A stretch of DNA of 20,813 nucleotides from an uncultured Burkholderiales bacterium (GTDB lineage Bacteria > Pseudomonadota > Gammaproteobacteria > Burkholderiales > Burkholderiaceae_C), in assembly GCA_903952885.1 (NCBI GenBank), contig CAJBHE010000072.1, positions 1 to 20,813 of the forward strand, read 5' to 3'. The notes below the pieces were generated by a model that saw only the letters and a program-made list of their open reading frames with translations, was not told the origin of the DNA and ran no database searches. A program made the translations under genes and the position numbers. This document shows positions 20,739 to 20,813 of the stretch, piece by piece; positions within the stretch are counted from its first letter, which is position 1; each line of letters begins with the position of its first letter.

Positions 20739-20813
20739 GATCATTTGAGTAGCCTAGGAATTGAAAACCGTGGAATACCTCGTGCGATTGGTTTGCAGTT
20801 CGTAGGCTGATAG

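Noticed and set aside
20550..20813. Open minus-strand frame of about 88 codons running in from the right edge
   Set aside because: It passes through the tRNA-like fragment and the hairpin terminator, shows no family motif, and has no ATG start in the window. It could be the end of an integrase-like gene, but this cannot be supported.

Overview
The window reads like the chromosome of a betaproteobacterium of the order Burkholderiales, most likely Comamonadaceae (Limnohabitans/Rhodoferax-like). The reasons are the grpE-dnaK-dnaJ cluster, a Bug/TctC solute-binding protein behind a glutaryl-CoA dehydrogenase, an isoquinoline-oxidoreductase-type molybdoenzyme, a sox gene set, and an ABC transporter/DUF1854 pair of the kind found with cyanophycin genes. 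This placement is inferred from gene content; no rRNA is present.

Layout. 1-707 (+): 3' end of an ABC transporter gene overlapping a DUF1854 gene by ATGA. 729-5062 (-): an FKBP-type isomerase gene with its own terminator, then grpE, dnaK and dnaJ. Two CTTGAAA boxes with matching geometry sit before grpE and before dnaK and look like sigma-32 promoters. 5197-8743 (+): gcdH, a Bug-type periplasmic binding protein, an AEC permease and the ribosome-rescue hydrolase ArfB, tightly packed. 8758-11254 (-): an Lrp/AsnC regulator, a spermidine-synthase-like protein and selD, apparently one transcript. 11358-13976 (+): a homodimeric pyruvate-dehydrogenase-type E1, divergent from the Lrp gene, with no E2 or E3 beside it. 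14078-16788 (+): a two-subunit molybdenum hydroxylase (2Fe-2S subunit plus Tat-exported molybdopterin subunit), ending in a terminator. 16840-18849 (-): soxX-soxY-soxZ-soxA with no soxB in the window and a SoxY that lacks the usual GGCGG tail.

The right end (about 18.85-20.8 kb) differs in character and is visibly richer in A+T. It holds repeats in front of soxX, an internally deleted IS3-family remnant whose frame runs into soxX, a class II glutamine amidotransferase, a small cupin-like protein, a strong hairpin terminator and a 27-base fragment matching the 3' end of tRNA-Asn. This looks like the edge of an acquired segment.

The most interesting points are: (a) the reduced, non-canonical Sox set with an altered SoxY carrier arm and its repeat-rich upstream region; (b) the orphan E1 enzyme facing an Lrp regulator, reminiscent of mdeB/mdeR but without methionine gamma-lyase; (c) the regulator/aminopropyltransferase-like/selD grouping; and (d) the IS remnant and tRNA fragment at the right. 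I found no CRISPR array, no complete tRNA or rRNA gene and no clearly new defence system.
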